The notes: generated by a model from the sequence alone, not told the origin. Numbered from the stretch's first letter, positions 1 through 9,841 are shown. The stretch is 50,988 nucleotides of DNA from Rhodocyclaceae bacterium (GCA_013426785.1 JACDZI010000015.1:1-50988); one strand, 5' to 3'. A program made the numbers and translations.

Positions 1-397
1 GCACGTGAGGCCTGCCTTGCAATCTGATTCCGTGGGGAAACCTCAGGGTCGGACCCTAATGCTAGGATTGAATTCCATCGGTTTGATCTGTGTCAACTTG
101 CGCACGAGGAGTATTCGGCATCTTACGAACCTTGTCTAGGATGTTGAATATTTCAAGTACCCGTGAAAAAGATTCAAGAATTCAAAACCGTTCCAGGAAC
201 GCTCTACTGCCGCGACTTAGATGAATACAGGACTCGTCTGGTCGTCTTGTCGTGGCACGGTTCGTCAGGTACTGCGGTTTGTGGAAGTTTGAAATCCGTG
301 GGATTCGTGGGTGATTGACATTACTAATAGCATGGTTAAAATCATCGATCGTGATTTTCCAGCCTCCCCTATTGCATGCCAAGAGACTGAGTCTGCG
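1..397. other. Non-coding stretch upstream of bchC
   Basis: No reading frame here looks like a real protein on either strand. The stretch is moderately AT-rich and carries a candidate sigma-70 promoter at 315-342. I searched by eye for the TGT-N12-ACA site of PpsR/CrtJ repressors and found only one near miss, at 89-106, ending ACG instead of ACA, so I do not call it. The end of the preceding gene is not visible. Confidence 0.6.
315..342 (+). promoter_or_regulatory. Candidate sigma-70 promoter for the bchCXYZ-puf operon
   Basis: A perfect -35 hexamer TTGACA (315-320) is followed after 16 bases by TAAAAT (337-342). It lies about 55 bases upstream of the chosen bchC start. Position and match make it plausible; there is no direct evidence of use. 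Confidence 0.4.
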
Positions 398-1345
398 ATG
401 ACCAGAATGAACACCATCGCTGTAGTATTTGAAAAGCCGGAGCATCTCTCGTTGAGCAATCTCGAGTTGTCCGAACCTGGGGGAGGGGATGTTGTTGTCG
501 ACATTGAGTGGAGCGGTATCAGCACTGGCACTGAACGCCTGCTCTGGTCTGGGAAAATGCCCCCGTTCCCCGGTATGGGGTACCCGTTGGTTCCCGGTTA
601 TGAGTCGGTCGGCCGTATCAGTGTGGCAGGGCCAAAGTCCGGTGGTCATGTTGGTGATCGTGTTTTCGTTCCCGGTGCTCGTTGTTTCGGTGAAGTTCGT
701 GGCCTTTTCGGTGGTGCGGCCTCTCGTCTTGTGGTTTCCGGTGAACGGGCGCTCCCGATTGAGGAAGATCTTGGTGAAAAGGGCGTATTGATGGCCCTTG
801 CCGCTACCGCCCAGCATGCAATAGCTGATGGTAGCGGACGACCTTTTGACCTTATCGTCGGCCATGGTGTACTGGGACGCCTGATTGCTCGTCTTTGTGT
901 GGCTGCTGGGGCTGCCCCTGTTGTATGGGAAACCAACCCGGAACGTGCGCTAGGCGCTGAAGGCTACCTGGTCATTGATCCGACTAGGGATTCCCGCTGT
1001 GATTATCGATCCATTTGTGACGTGAGCGGTGATTCGACGCTCCTAGACACCCTTATCGGCCGGCTAGCTCCGGGCGGCGAGATAGTTCTGGCAGGTTTTT
1101 ATAGTACCCCTCTGGCTTTTTCATTTCCACTGGCTTTCATGCGTGAGGCGAGGTTGCGTATTGCCGCTCAGTGGCAAGAAAATGATTTGGCGGCCGTCAA
1201 AGAGTTGATTGAGTCTGGATGCCTTTCCCTTGATGGTTTGATTACTCACAGGCTACCGGCGACCGAAGCCCCGACTGCTTATCGAACGGCCTTCAGCGAT
1301 CCATCCTGTCTCAAGATGGTTCTTGACTGGAGGGTGTGCACGTGA
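398..1345 (+). CDS. bchC: BchC, 3-hydroxyethyl bacteriochlorophyllide a dehydrogenase
   Basis: BchC oxidises the C3 hydroxyethyl group of the chlorin ring to acetyl, a late step of bacteriochlorophyll a synthesis. The 315-residue product is an alcohol-dehydrogenase-like protein with a nucleotide-binding GHGVLG motif near residue 155 and the segment ISTGTERLLWSG near residue 41, which I recognise from BchC. I chose ATG 398 because BchC proteins begin close to the conserved AVVFEKP segment and the usual length is about 310. An in-frame ATG at 407 is an alternative. The frame stays open upstream to 311, but that extension looks non-coding. The stop overlaps the bchX start, so the two genes are probably translationally coupled. 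Confidence 0.93.
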   Translation: MTRMNTIAVVFEKPEHLSLSNLELSEPGGGDVVVDIEWSGISTGTERLLWSGKMPPFPGMGYPLVPGYESVGRISVAGPKSGGHVGDRVFVPGARCFGEVRGLFGGAASRLVVSGERALPIEEDLGEKGVLMALAATAQHAIADGSGRPFDLIVGHGVLGRLIARLCVAAGAAPVVWETNPERALGAEGYLVIDPTRDSRCDYRSICDVSGDSTLLDTLIGRLAPGGEIVLAGFYSTPLAFSFPLAFMREARLRIAAQWQENDLAAVKELIESGCLSLDGLITHRLPATEAPTAYRTAFSDPSCLKMVLDWRVCT

Positions 1346-2361
1346 CCCAAACAAATGGGACCACAAGCACCGCCGCCATTCAGTTTTCAATGAATGATCG
1401 CTTGCGTACTGAAGCATCAATTGATCCGGTCTTGCCCTCTTCTGGTCTGGTGACAAAGGAAACCCAGATAATTGCGATTTATGGCAAGGGCGGCATTGGC
1501 AAGAGTTTCACGCTTGCGAACCTGTCTTACATGATGGCGCAGCAGGGTAAGAGAGTATTGCTCATAGGTTGTGATCCCAAGAGCGATACCACTTCGCTCC
1601 TGTTCGGCGGCAAGGCCTGTCCCACCATCATTGAAACTTCGTCGAAAAAGAGACTGGCTGGCGAGCAATTGACCGTTAGTGATGTCTGTTTCAAGCGTGA
1701 CGGCGTATTTGCAATGGAACTGGGAGGCCCGGAAGTCGGCCGTGGTTGTGGCGGTCGAGGCATTATTCATGGATTTGAAACACTAGAGAAACTCGGTTTC
1801 CACGACTGGGGCTTCGACTATATCCTGCTTGATTTTCTTGGCGATGTTGTCTGCGGCGGATTTGGTCTCCCCATTGCGCGCGATATGTGTCAGAAGGTCA
1901 TCGTGGTTGGTTCTAATGATTTGCAGTCACTCTACGTTGCCAACAATGTTTGTTCTGCAGTCGAGTATTTCCGTAATCTTGGAGGAAACGTCGGCGTAGC
2001 TGGACTCGTCATCAACAAGGATGACGGAAATGGGGAAGCTCAGGCTTTTGCAAAAACAGCAGGCATCCCGGTACTTGCTGAAATTCCGGCGAATGAGGAT
2101 ATCCGGCGCAAGAGTGCGAGTTACGAAATAGTCGGTCAGTCTGGTTCGCAATGGGCTTCAGTATTCGAACAATTAGCGCTTAATGTTGCCGAAGCCCCTC
2201 CCGTGCGCCCCAAGCCATTGTCACAGGATACTTTGCTGGGTCTCTTCTCTGGAGATGTTGTTGGTCGGCATGTTGTTCTCGAGCCTGCAACTCTGACTGA
2301 TATGTTGGGTCGGGAAGAGTCGGTCAGGCCGTCGCTGGAAGTCATCTATGACAGCGTTTGA
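1342..2361 (+). CDS. bchX: BchX, chlorophyllide a reductase iron protein
   Basis: BchX is the ATP-hydrolysing iron protein of chlorophyllide a oxidoreductase (BchXYZ), a relative of NifH. It passes electrons to BchYZ, which reduces ring B. The P-loop GKGGIGKS lies near residues 48-55. The two 4Fe-4S cysteines are in the segments GRGCGGRG and DVVCGGFG. About 40 unconserved residues precede the P-loop, as is usual for BchX. The start chosen is GTG 1342, with GGAGGG seven bases upstream and overlap with the bchC stop. Another GTG at 1336 is possible. The gene overlaps bchY by 14 bases. Confidence 0.95.
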   Translation: MTQTNGTTSTAAIQFSMNDRLRTEASIDPVLPSSGLVTKETQIIAIYGKGGIGKSFTLANLSYMMAQQGKRVLLIGCDPKSDTTSLLFGGKACPTIIETSSKKRLAGEQLTVSDVCFKRDGVFAMELGGPEVGRGCGGRGIIHGFETLEKLGFHDWGFDYILLDFLGDVVCGGFGLPIARDMCQKVIVVGSNDLQSLYVANNVCSAVEYFRNLGGNVGVAGLVINKDDGNGEAQAFAKTAGIPVLAEIPANEDIRRKSASYEIVGQSGSQWASVFEQLALNVAEAPPVRPKPLSQDTLLGLFSGDVVGRHVVLEPATLTDMLGREESVRPSLEVIYDSV

Positions 2362-3838
2362 TCGACCTGAACTCCTGTCCTTAGAGGCTGTTGCCGAAGC
2401 TGCGAGAAATCGTAGCCTCGGTGTTCCCTTGTCGGGTTGTCACTCAGAAATGCAGAGACCAAAGGGCCCGCATGATCAGCCCCAGACAATGTGTCCGGCA
2501 TTCGGCGCTTTGCGCGTGGGACTGCGCATGCGGCGTACCGCCACGATTCTTTCCGGATCGGCTTGTTGTGTCTATGGATTGACATTCATTTCACACTTTT
2601 ATGGTGCACGCCGCTCTGTGGGGTATGTTCCTTTCAATTCCGAAACGCTTGTTACTGGCAAACTGTTTGAGGATATCCGCGAGGCCGTTTATAAGCTGGC
2701 TGATCCGCTCCAATATGACTCAATCATCGTCGTGAACCTTTGCGTACCTACTGCTAGCGGAGTTCCCCTTCAGTTGTTGCCCAAAGAAATTAATGGCGTT
2801 CGCATCATTGGTATCGATGTCCCCGGTTTTGGTGTTCCAACCCATGCTGAGGCCAAAGATGTTCTCGCTGGGGCGATGCTTAAGTATGCTCGCAGTGAGG
2901 CAGAGCAAGGCCCTGTTGCAGCGCCACGGGGCGGTCGGAGTGAGAGGCCAACCGTAACGCTGCTTGGCGAAATGTTCCCTGCCGATCCGGTGGGGATCGG
3001 TGCGATGCTTGAGCCTCTTGGTCTTGCTGCTGGCCCAGTTGTTCCGACCCGTGAGTGGCGGGAACTCTATACCGCACTCGACTGCGGCTTGGTGGCCGCG
3101 ATACATCCTTTCTACACTTCTGCGATCCGCGAATTTACGACGGCTGGTCGAACTGTTGTAGGTTCGGCCCCGATAGGCTGTGATGGAACCGAGGTTTGGT
3201 TGCAAAATGTCGGCATGGCAGCCAACTTAAGTCAGGAAAAGATTGATGCCGCGAAGAACCGCATACTTCCCACGATCAGATCAGCTCTGGAGAAGATGCC
3301 GATCAAGGGGCGTATTACTCTGACAGGGTATGAGGGTTCAGAACTACTGGTTGCCCGTTTGCTGATTGAAAGTGGTGCTGATGTGCGCTACGTCGGCACT
3401 GCCTGCCCCCGTACTCCCTGGAGCGACACAGACAGGGAGTGGTTGCTGGCAAAGGGTGTCCATCTCCAGTATCGAGCTTCTCTGGAACAAGATTTGGCGG
3501 CTGTTGATGAATACCGTCCTGACTTGGCAATTGGTACGACGCCTGTGGTCCAGGCCGCTAAAGAAGCCAAGCTTCCGGCACTCTATTTCACAAACTTGAT
3601 TTCAGCGCGCCCCCTCATGGGACCGGCGGGCGCCGGTTCGCTCGCCAAGGTTGTCAATGCCGCCATGGGCAACAAGGCTCGTTTTGAATCCATGAAGAAC
3701 TTCTTTGCCGGGGTTGGCGAAGGATATAGCGCGGGTGTGTGGGATGCCTTACCGCAAGACAGGCCTGAATTCCGCCAGAAATATCAGCGTCAGGTCGTCA
3801 AATTGATGAAGCAGCGCAACTCGGTGGAGATGGGCTGA
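2348..3838 (+). CDS. bchY: BchY, chlorophyllide a reductase subunit Y
   Basis: BchY is one half of the BchYZ catalytic component of chlorophyllide a oxidoreductase, homologous to the NifD/NifK family. The 496-residue product carries cysteines in MCPAFG (near 49), SACCVYG (near 73) and NLCVPT, in the region where this family binds its 4Fe-4S cluster. Length is normal for BchY. The ATG at 2348 lies inside the end of bchX. The stop TGA overlaps the bchZ ATG (TGATG), so XYZ form a tightly coupled set. Confidence 0.95.
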   Translation: MTAFDRPELLSLEAVAEAARNRSLGVPLSGCHSEMQRPKGPHDQPQTMCPAFGALRVGLRMRRTATILSGSACCVYGLTFISHFYGARRSVGYVPFNSETLVTGKLFEDIREAVYKLADPLQYDSIIVVNLCVPTASGVPLQLLPKEINGVRIIGIDVPGFGVPTHAEAKDVLAGAMLKYARSEAEQGPVAAPRGGRSERPTVTLLGEMFPADPVGIGAMLEPLGLAAGPVVPTREWRELYTALDCGLVAAIHPFYTSAIREFTTAGRTVVGSAPIGCDGTEVWLQNVGMAANLSQEKIDAAKNRILPTIRSALEKMPIKGRITLTGYEGSELLVARLLIESGADVRYVGTACPRTPWSDTDREWLLAKGVHLQYRASLEQDLAAVDEYRPDLAIGTTPVVQAAKEAKLPALYFTNLISARPLMGPAGAGSLAKVVNAAMGNKARFESMKNFFAGVGEGYSAGVWDALPQDRPEFRQKYQRQVVKLMKQRNSVEMG

Positions 3839-5295
3839 TGTTCATCCTTGATCACGATCGGGCGGGAGGTTATTGGGGGGCGGTATATGTGTTTACTGCT
3901 ATCAAAGGCCTGCAGGTCATCATTGATGGCCCGGTGGGTTGCGAGAACCTGCCAGTGACCTCGGTGCTTCATTACACCGATGGTCTGCCGCCCCATGAGT
4001 TGCCAATTGTCGTTACAGGTTTATCCGAAGAACAGCTTGGCCGCGAGGGTACTGAAGGTACGATGAAGCGGGCTCATAGCGTCCTGGATCGCGACCTTCC
4101 CGCTGTTGTTGTGACAGGGTCCATTGCCGAAATGATTGGTGGTGGAGTAACTCCCGAAGGAACCAATATCCAGCGGTTCCTGCCACGCACGATTGATGAT
4201 GATCAGTGGCAAGCAGCCAATCGCGCCATGTACTGGTTGTGGAGCGAGTACGGCCCGAAGAAACATACACCCCACCCTGCATCCGTACGAAAGGTGGGTG
4301 ACAAGCCACGCGTCAATATCATTGGTCCGATGTATGGCACTTTCAACATGCCGAGTGACCTTGCGGAAATTCGTCGTCTGGTCGAGGGGATTGGTGCCGA
4401 AGTCAATATGGTTTTCCCGCTCGGCAGTCACTTGGCCGATGTTGGCAATCTTGCGGATGCCGATGTGAATATCTGCATGTACCGCGAATTTGGCAGAATG
4501 CTTTGCGAGGCGCTCGACAAACCTTACCTGCAGGCACCAATTGGCATGCACAGCACAACGCTGTTCCTGCGGAAACTTAGCGAACTAACCGGCCTTGATC
4601 CGGAGCCTTTCATCGAGTCCGAAAAGCACACGACTCTCAAGCCGGTGTGGGATCTGTGGCGTTCGGTAACGCAGGATTTCTTTAGTACGGCGAGTTTTGC
4701 CGTTGTCGCAACGGAGACCTATGCGCGCGGCCTAAGGCATTACCTTGAGGACGAATTGGGCATGCCCTGCAGTTTTGCGGTTGAACGTAAAGTGGGTGAA
4801 AAAACAGACAACGAGGCGATCCGCAGGCTCGTTAGCGAAGTTCCCCCTCTTGTGATGTTCGGAAGTTACAACGAGCGCATGTACATGGCTGAAGCAGGTA
4901 CTCGTGCCGCTTATATTCCCGCTTCGTTCCCCGGAACAATCATCCGGCGGCATACGGGTACGCCCTTCATGGGTTATGCCGGTGCGACCTATGTGTTGCA
5001 GGAATTCTGTAACGCGTTGTTTGATGCGTTGTTCAACATTCTTCCTTTGGCCAGCGAAATGGATCGTGTGGATCCGACCCCGTCGCGACTCCATAAGGAA
5101 TTGCCATGGGCTGAGACCGCTAAATCAGCTTTTGAGAAAATCTTGGAAACACAGCCTATTCTGATCCGTATTTCCGCAGCCAAGCGCCTGCGCGACCGGG
5201 CGGAGCGGGATGCGCGGCGGGCTGGAGAAGATCGAGTGACTGAGGAGCGTCTTAGCCGGTCACACAGCGCCCTCATGAGCGGGGAACTCGCATGA
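3838..5295 (+). CDS. bchZ: BchZ, chlorophyllide a reductase subunit Z
   Basis: BchZ is the partner of BchY in the catalytic component that reduces ring B of chlorophyllide a. The 485-residue product has the family signature [19 protein letters not shown] near residue 30 and a NifK-like segment [13 protein letters not shown] near residue 90. The start overlaps the bchY stop. The end overlaps a short reading frame (5292-5453) by four bases. It is the last bch gene before the puf genes, the arrangement of purple bacterial superoperons. Confidence 0.95.
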   Translation: MFILDHDRAGGYWGAVYVFTAIKGLQVIIDGPVGCENLPVTSVLHYTDGLPPHELPIVVTGLSEEQLGREGTEGTMKRAHSVLDRDLPAVVVTGSIAEMIGGGVTPEGTNIQRFLPRTIDDDQWQAANRAMYWLWSEYGPKKHTPHPASVRKVGDKPRVNIIGPMYGTFNMPSDLAEIRRLVEGIGAEVNMVFPLGSHLADVGNLADADVNICMYREFGRMLCEALDKPYLQAPIGMHSTTLFLRKLSELTGLDPEPFIESEKHTTLKPVWDLWRSVTQDFFSTASFAVVATETYARGLRHYLEDELGMPCSFAVERKVGEKTDNEAIRRLVSEVPPLVMFGSYNERMYMAEAGTRAAYIPASFPGTIIRRHTGTPFMGYAGATYVLQEFCNALFDALFNILPLASEMDRVDPTPSRLHKELPWAETAKSAFEKILETQPILIRISAAKRLRDRAERDARRAGEDRVTEERLSRSHSALMSGELA

Positions 5296-5453
5296 TGAAT
5301 ACTGGACTTTCGACCAATGCCGTGACGTTACTGTCGCGCCGCATGGCTGTAGGCGAATGTCTTGTCAAGAACTCGGCCCTGAGCATCGGGCGAGCAGTGC
5401 GTCGCAATACAGTTTGTTGCGGCGAAGTTGCTGCGCTGAAGTTGGCGCAGTAG
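5292..5453 (+). CDS. Possible 53-residue protein between bchZ and pufB
   Basis: An ATG overlapping the bchZ stop (ATGA) opens a 53-codon frame that ends in TAG about 30 bases before pufB. The product begins [17 protein letters not shown], is basic with two adjacent cysteines near its end, and has no clear membrane helix. In Rhodobacter this interval holds pufQ, but I see no similarity to PufQ, which is a membrane protein. It may be a small real protein, a leader whose translation affects pufB, or chance. No family recognised. Confidence 0.35.
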   Translation: MMNTGLSTNAVTLLSRRMAVGECLVKNSALSIGRAVRRNTVCCGEVAALKLAQ

Positions 5454-5486
5454 GTGCCGAAAGGCGTTATAGAAGGAGGTTTATCC

Positions 5487-5711
5487 ATGGCTGATGAAAA
5501 AGTAACCTCATCCGGTCTCACGGAAAAAGAGGCGAAGGAGTTTCATAGCATTTTTATGAGCAGCTTCTTCATGTTCGTTTTGGTCGCAATCTTCGCGCAT
5601 TTCCTCGTTTGGCAATGGCGGCCTTGGCTCCCAGGTGTTAACGGCTATGCTGCTGTGATTGACCAAGCGCAAGCTATTGCAGCTTACGTTCCTAACATCT
5701 TTACTGCATAA
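5487..5711 (+). CDS. pufB: PufB, light-harvesting 1 beta polypeptide
   Basis: PufB is the beta subunit of the LH1 antenna ring around the reaction centre. It binds bacteriochlorophyll through the histidine in AIFAHFLVW. The N-terminal segment [10 protein letters not shown], the single membrane helix and the WQWRPWLPG end are typical. The ATG at 5487 has a strong AGGAGG about seven bases upstream; the frame is open farther up but without a ribosome site. At 74 residues it is longer than the common LH1 beta of roughly 50. The extra 25 or so residues follow the WRPW segment and would face the periplasm. Confidence 0.95.
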   Translation: MADEKVTSSGLTEKEAKEFHSIFMSSFFMFVLVAIFAHFLVWQWRPWLPGVNGYAAVIDQAQAIAAYVPNIFTA

Positions 5712-5724
5712 GGGAGGAGAAGAT

Positions 5725-5904
5725 ATGTGGCGCATTTGGACTCTTTTCGATCCGCGCAGGGCGCTTGTCGCACTGTTTTCGTTCCTGTTCTCGTTGGCAA
5801 TCGTGATCCACTTCATCATACTTTCAACCGATCGGTTCAATTGGATGGATGGTTCGCAAAAGACCCGTGCGGTCGCGGCAGCAGTTCCACCGGCACAAAA
5901 GTAG
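5725..5904 (+). CDS. pufA: PufA, light-harvesting 1 alpha polypeptide
   Basis: PufA is the alpha subunit of LH1. The 59-residue product starts [13 protein letters not shown], the typical cytoplasmic end, and has one membrane helix with the bacteriochlorophyll-binding histidine in IVIHFIIL. An alanine/proline-rich tail follows. GGGAGGAGA lies about seven bases before ATG 5725. It is 13 bases downstream of pufB and is followed by a strong stem-loop before pufL, the arrangement that in other purple bacteria keeps pufBA mRNA more abundant than pufLM mRNA. Confidence 0.95.
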   Translation: MWRIWTLFDPRRALVALFSFLFSLAIVIHFIILSTDRFNWMDGSQKTRAVAAAVPPAQK

Positions 5905-5924
5905 CAGCTTCATTCGTGGTGGCA

Positions 5925-5959
5925 GCGGACGAGTCCGGGCAATGCCCGGTTTCGTCCGC
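5925..5959 (+). promoter_or_regulatory. pufA-pufL intercistronic stem-loop
   Basis: GCGGACGA (5925-5932) pairs with TCGTCCGC (5952-5959), and CCGGGC (5935-5940) pairs with GCCCGG (5944-5949) across an AAT loop. No T-run follows, so it is not a simple terminator. In Rhodobacter a hairpin at this place protects pufBA mRNA from 3' decay; the same role is inferred here. Confidence 0.8.
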
Positions 5960-6017
5960 AACCGAAATATTTTCGTGGAGGCGGGCTCTGCTTGCCTCCT
6001 AATTGAAGGATCTAACA

Positions 6018-6842
6018 ATGTCCATGCTCAGTTTTGAACAGAAGTATCGCGTCCGGGGCGGCACATTGATCGGAGGGGATCTCTTCGACTTCTGGGTGGG
6101 GCCGTTCTATGTCGGCTTCTTCGGGGTCACGACAGTATTCTTCTCTTTTGTTGGTACCGCCATGATTATCTGGGGTGCAGCTCTCGGCCCGACATGGAAT
6201 CTCTGGCAGATCAATATTGCACCGCCCGACCTCTCCTATGGATTGGCGTTCGCCCCCCTCAAGGAAGGCGGTATCTGGCAGATCATTACCGGGTGTGCCC
6301 TTGGTGCCTTTGGCTCCTGGGCATTAAGAGAGGTTGAGATCTGTCGCAAACTGGGCATCGGCTATCATGTTCCCTTCGCTTTCAGTTTTGCGATTTTTGC
6401 CTATTTTACCTTGGTGATCATTCGCCCCATATTGCTTGGTGCATGGGGGCACGGTTTCCCTTACGGGATACTTAGCCATCTGGACTGGGTGTCGAACACC
6501 GGCTACCAGTACTTGCACTTTCACTATAACCCGGCACATATGCTGGCTATCAGCTTCTTTTTCACGACAACGCTGGCACTCTCTTTGCATGGCGCCCTGA
6601 TTTTGTCGGTAACGAATTCCGAGCCAGGCGATGCGGTCAAGACATCCGAGCATGAGAACTCGTTTTTCCGCGATGCCCTTGGGTATTCAATCGGTGCTCT
6701 TGCAATTCACCGAATGGGTTTGTTCCTTGCTCTCAGCGCGGTGTTCTGGAGTGCGGTATGCATCGTAATCAGTGGCCCGTTCTGGACTCGTGGGTGGCCC
6801 GAGTGGTGGAATTGGTGGCTCAACCTTCCAATCTGGGCATAG
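6018..6842 (+). CDS. pufL: PufL, photosynthetic reaction centre L subunit
   Basis: PufL is one of the two core membrane subunits of the type-II reaction centre. It carries bacteriochlorophylls, a bacteriopheophytin and the primary quinone-side cofactors. The 274-residue product starts [15 protein letters not shown] and shows five hydrophobic segments. [21 protein letters not shown] holds the special-pair and accessory histidines, and a later histidine (LSLHGA) fits the iron site. The ATG at 6018 has GAAGGA upstream. The gene is intact and lies 15 bases before pufM. Confidence 0.97.
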   Translation: MSMLSFEQKYRVRGGTLIGGDLFDFWVGPFYVGFFGVTTVFFSFVGTAMIIWGAALGPTWNLWQINIAPPDLSYGLAFAPLKEGGIWQIITGCALGAFGSWALREVEICRKLGIGYHVPFAFSFAIFAYFTLVIIRPILLGAWGHGFPYGILSHLDWVSNTGYQYLHFHYNPAHMLAISFFFTTTLALSLHGALILSVTNSEPGDAVKTSEHENSFFRDALGYSIGALAIHRMGLFLALSAVFWSAVCIVISGPFWTRGWPEWWNWWLNLPIWA

Positions 6843-6857
6843 TTCAGGGGAATCATC

Positions 6858-7841
6858 ATGGCCGAATATCAAAATATGTTTACCCGGGTGCAGGTGCGTG
6901 GTCCCGCCTATGACGGCGTACCATTACCTACCCGGACTACCTGGAAACGCCAAGGGAAGCCTTTCTTTTCCTATTGGGTCGGTTGGTTTGCCGATGCACA
7001 AATAGGGCCGATTTACCTGGGCTCTGTCGGTGTCCTGTCTGTGATTTGCGGCTTTATCGCTTTATCGATCATGGGACTCAACCTGATGGCGCAGGTCAAT
7101 TGGGATGTCATCCAGTTCATCCGCCAACTGCCCTGGCTGGCGCTTGAACCTCCACCCCCGGAATATGGTCTTCACATACCGCCTCTCAATGAAGGTGGCT
7201 GGTGGTTGATGGCGGGCTTTTTTCTGACTGTGTCGATATTGCTCTGGTGGGTTCGCATGTTCCAGCGCGCGCGCGCGCTGAACCTTGGTACCCACGTGGC
7301 TTGGGCATTTGCCTCGGCAATATGGTTGTATCTCGTCATTGGCTTTATCCGTCCGGTCTTGATGGGAAGCTGGAGCGAAGCGGTCCCGTTCGGAATCTTT
7401 CCGCATCTGGACTGGACTTCAGCTTTCTCGATCCGTTATGGCAACCTCTACTACAACCCCTTCCACATGTTGTCGATTGCCTTCCTTTACGGCGCGACGC
7501 TGCTCTTTGCTATGCATGCCGCAACTGTTCTGTCCGTGAGCCGCTTCGGTGGTGACCGCGAAATTGAGCAGATCGTGGACAGAGGGACTGGATCCGAGAG
7601 AGCGGCACTCTTTTGGCGCTGGACCATGGGGTTTAACGCCAGCATGGAATCCATCCATCGCTGGTGCTGGTGGTTTGCCGTTCTGTGCCCGATCACGGGG
7701 GGTATCGGCATGCTTTTGACTGGAACGGTCGTCGATAACTGGTATCTGTGGGGCATCAAGCACGGACTCGTTCCCGAGTATCCGCAGGTGTTTTCGCCGG
7801 TAGTTGTTGATCCGGCTTTGCTTCCGAGGGTCACACCATGA
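6858..7841 (+). CDS. pufM: PufM, photosynthetic reaction centre M subunit
   Basis: PufM is the partner of PufL in the reaction-centre core. The 327-residue product has the M-type N-terminus ending in [14 protein letters not shown] and the cofactor region HLDWTSAF...[12 protein letters not shown], so the special-pair ligand histidines are retained. The tail beyond the fifth helix ([14 protein letters not shown]) is typical of species with a bound cytochrome subunit. ATG 6858 follows GGGGAA. The stop overlaps the pufC ATG (ATGA). Confidence 0.97.
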   Translation: MAEYQNMFTRVQVRGPAYDGVPLPTRTTWKRQGKPFFSYWVGWFADAQIGPIYLGSVGVLSVICGFIALSIMGLNLMAQVNWDVIQFIRQLPWLALEPPPPEYGLHIPPLNEGGWWLMAGFFLTVSILLWWVRMFQRARALNLGTHVAWAFASAIWLYLVIGFIRPVLMGSWSEAVPFGIFPHLDWTSAFSIRYGNLYYNPFHMLSIAFLYGATLLFAMHAATVLSVSRFGGDREIEQIVDRGTGSERAALFWRWTMGFNASMESIHRWCWWFAVLCPITGGIGMLLTGTVVDNWYLWGIKHGLVPEYPQVFSPVVVDPALLPRVTP

Positions 7842-8866
7842 GCTCAAAGAAACATTGGTCCTGGTCTATATTACTGGTCGCCGCGTCGGTGCTTACTGCG
7901 GGTTGTGAGAGTCCGCTGATAGAAACCCCGCCGGTCCAGACTGTGCAACGTGGTTTCCGTGGGCTTGGCATGGTTGAGATTTACAACCCTGATACGCTCG
8001 CCGCGCAAGCTAAAATCAATGAACCTGCCGCCGTCCAGCCTCTCCCGGCGGGTGGGCCACCCGCTTCTTCGCAATTCAAGAACCTTAAAGTTTTGGGGAA
8101 CCTGAATGTGAGTGAGTTTACCGGGCTGATGCTGGCATTGACAGCTTGGGTTTCGCCGGAGCAAGGTTGCAACTATTGTCACGTCGAAGGCGACATGGCA
8201 TCCGATAACATCTACACAAAGGTTGTATCTCGTCGGATGTTGCAAATGACTCAGGAAATTAACCAGAACTGGAAGACTCACGTTGCTGCCACGGGCGTGA
8301 ACTGCTACACCTGTCACCGTGGACAACCCGTTCCTCCAAACATCTGGTTTACCAACCCAGGGCCAAGGACTGCAATGGGACCAATGGGTTGGCGGAATGG
8401 TCAAAACGCTCCTGAAAAAAACGTTGGTTTTACAGCCCTTCCTTACGATCCGCTGACGAAATTCCTGAAGAACACCAACGATTTACGGGTCGAGCCGAGA
8501 ACGGCTTTGCCTACCGGCGATAACCCGAAGTCGCTTGTTCAGACGGAAGAGACTTATGCCCTGATGGTTTATATGTCCAAGGCACTTGGTGTCAATTGCA
8601 CCTACTGTCATAACACCCAGGCATTCATGGACTGGACGTTGAGCCCGCCGCAAAGGACGACCGCGTGGCATGGCATCAATTTGACCAAAGAGTTAAATAA
8701 CAACTTCCTGGAGCCATTGCAGCCGGTATTCCCGGCAAACAGACTTGGCCCACTTGGGGATGCTCCTAAGGTTGGTTGTGCAACATGCCACCAGAATGCC
8801 TACAAGCCTTTCTATGGTGCCCTTGCAGTGAAAGATTTCCCTGTACTGGCTACGAAAAAACACTAA
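7838..8866 (+). CDS. pufC: PufC, reaction-centre tetraheme cytochrome c
   Basis: PufC is the periplasmic cytochrome that re-reduces the oxidised special pair. The 342-residue product has a lipoprotein signal peptide with lipobox LTAGC (Cys about 23). It has four CxxCH heme sites: CNYCH (about 111-115), CYTCH (156-160), CTYCH (254-258) and CATCH (314-318). The gene ends the operon and is followed by a hairpin terminator. Length and heme number are normal for a four-heme PufC. Confidence 0.96.
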   Translation: MSSKKHWSWSILLVAASVLTAGCESPLIETPPVQTVQRGFRGLGMVEIYNPDTLAAQAKINEPAAVQPLPAGGPPASSQFKNLKVLGNLNVSEFTGLMLALTAWVSPEQGCNYCHVEGDMASDNIYTKVVSRRMLQMTQEINQNWKTHVAATGVNCYTCHRGQPVPPNIWFTNPGPRTAMGPMGWRNGQNAPEKNVGFTALPYDPLTKFLKNTNDLRVEPRTALPTGDNPKSLVQTEETYALMVYMSKALGVNCTYCHNTQAFMDWTLSPPQRTTAWHGINLTKELNNNFLEPLQPVFPANRLGPLGDAPKVGCATCHQNAYKPFYGALAVKDFPVLATKKH

Positions 8867-8899
8867 TTAGCTCGTACGATCAGGGTCAAACAGTTCATG

Positions 8900-8924
8900 G
8901 CGCCTCTCAGGAGGCGCTTTTTTT
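8900..8924 (+). terminator. Rho-independent terminator after pufC
   Basis: GCGCCTC (8900-8906), loop TCAG, GAGGCGC (8911-8917), then seven T residues. It sits 34 bases after the pufC stop and would end the bchCXYZ-pufBALMC transcript. Confidence 0.92.
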
Positions 8925-9416
8925 CTGTCGAATTCTGATCCTGACAGTACGCGCAAATTGGTGTAAGCCTCCAGCCGGCCCACCTTTAGGGGTTGGGGGG
9001 TTGGGGGGATGGAGGGGTGTAAGGCTCCGGCCAAGCCATATTGAATGGTGAGGTGCGACTGCATAGTGTCCACTGATTTTAAGGTGGGCACATGGACACA
9101 AAGCTGGTGAAGGGAGTGGCGATGCATCGTAAGCGGCCAGCCCTACCTCGTCGACAGGCGATGGTCGAGGGTGTTATGTGGGGCTTCAAGCGACGGGAAA
9201 CCTCGTTGCGCTCCTGCGCATGAATCTCTTCACCCATCGCGAACTGATGGCTTGGCTCAATCAACCCTTCGCTACGCCACCTGATCCTCGGGACGACCCT
9301 CAGACCGTTCTGGCCTTCGGCTGATCTTGGACAGCAGACCGAGGCACAATCTTGAAAACTCGGCATATACCGTCCGTAATCCGCATCAGTTCAAGTCGCC
9401 ATCCGCTCAGGTTCAG
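8925..9416. other. Gene-poor junction between the photosynthesis block and the high-GC region
   Basis: No credible protein gene is visible in these roughly 490 bases. Short frames on both strands show no family features. The stretch holds a G-run tract (8989-9018) flanked by a pair of imperfect direct repeats (8960-8976 and 9016-9032). Base composition changes across it. I could not recognise a transposase remnant, an integrase or a tRNA. Confidence 0.6.
8960..9032 (+). repeat. Imperfect direct repeats flanking a G-run tract
   Basis: GGTGTAAGCCTCCAGCC at 8960-8976 and GGTGTAAGGCTCCGGCC at 9016-9032 match at 15 of 17 positions. Between them lie runs of four, six, six and (after ATGGA) four G residues separated by two to five bases (8989-9017), a pattern that fits intramolecular G-quadruplex formation on the plus strand. 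Confidence 0.6.
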
Positions 9417-9782
9417 CTATTTTGGACAGCAGTAGACTTTGCTGTGCAAATGGCGGCGGATGAGACTGAGGTTTTCGTCGCTGATGCTGACAAAACTCAT
9501 CCCGACGAGTTTTCCAGCCTTCAGCGGCAGGAGGCGGTCGATGGTTGCAAAGCACACGACGGGCTGCCGCCATGATGGGACGAGCAGGTGCAGCATGAAC
9601 ACCGTCGTATCCAGGTAGTTATCGAGCTGCGGACTGGTGAGCCGCACACCTACCCCCGTAACCGAGAGGTCGGCGATGACGCCTTTGACCAGAAGGTTGG
9701 CGAACGGGTCGGAAACGACCACGAGCCCCTTCACCGACTGGCGAGCCGCTTTGCGGCGATTGCCGAACTGTTTCGCTGGCAT
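9417..9782 (-). CDS. PilZ-domain protein
   Basis: The 121-residue product looks like a single PilZ domain, which usually binds cyclic di-GMP. The N-terminus has the basic box RRKAARQ, and DLSVTGVGVRL matches the D/N-x-S-x-x-G motif. The basic box differs from the ideal RxxxR only in spacing (R9-R10...R14). It is a stand-alone gene, convergent with pufC and divergent from kdpA, with no obvious functional tie to either. The start is ATG 9782, without a strong ribosome site. Confidence 0.75.
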   Translation of the reverse strand: MPAKQFGNRRKAARQSVKGLVVVSDPFANLLVKGVIADLSVTGVGVRLTSPQLDNYLDTTVFMLHLLVPSWRQPVVCFATIDRLLPLKAGKLVGMSFVSISDENLSLIRRHLHSKVYCCPK

Positions 9783-9841
9783 GGTGCTGTTTCGGGATAG
9801 CTGACGGCGATGCAGGATTGTAGCGCCCGGCCCCGCCCCTG

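Noticed and set aside
89-106. PpsR/CrtJ binding site upstream of bchC
   Set aside because: TGT-N12-ACG misses the last base of the consensus and stands alone; a real site usually comes as a pair.
9036-9345. Insertion-sequence remnant
   Set aside because: Short open frames and fragments such as TGTCCAC/GTGGACAC-like ends suggested it, but no transposase motif or convincing inverted ends could be found.
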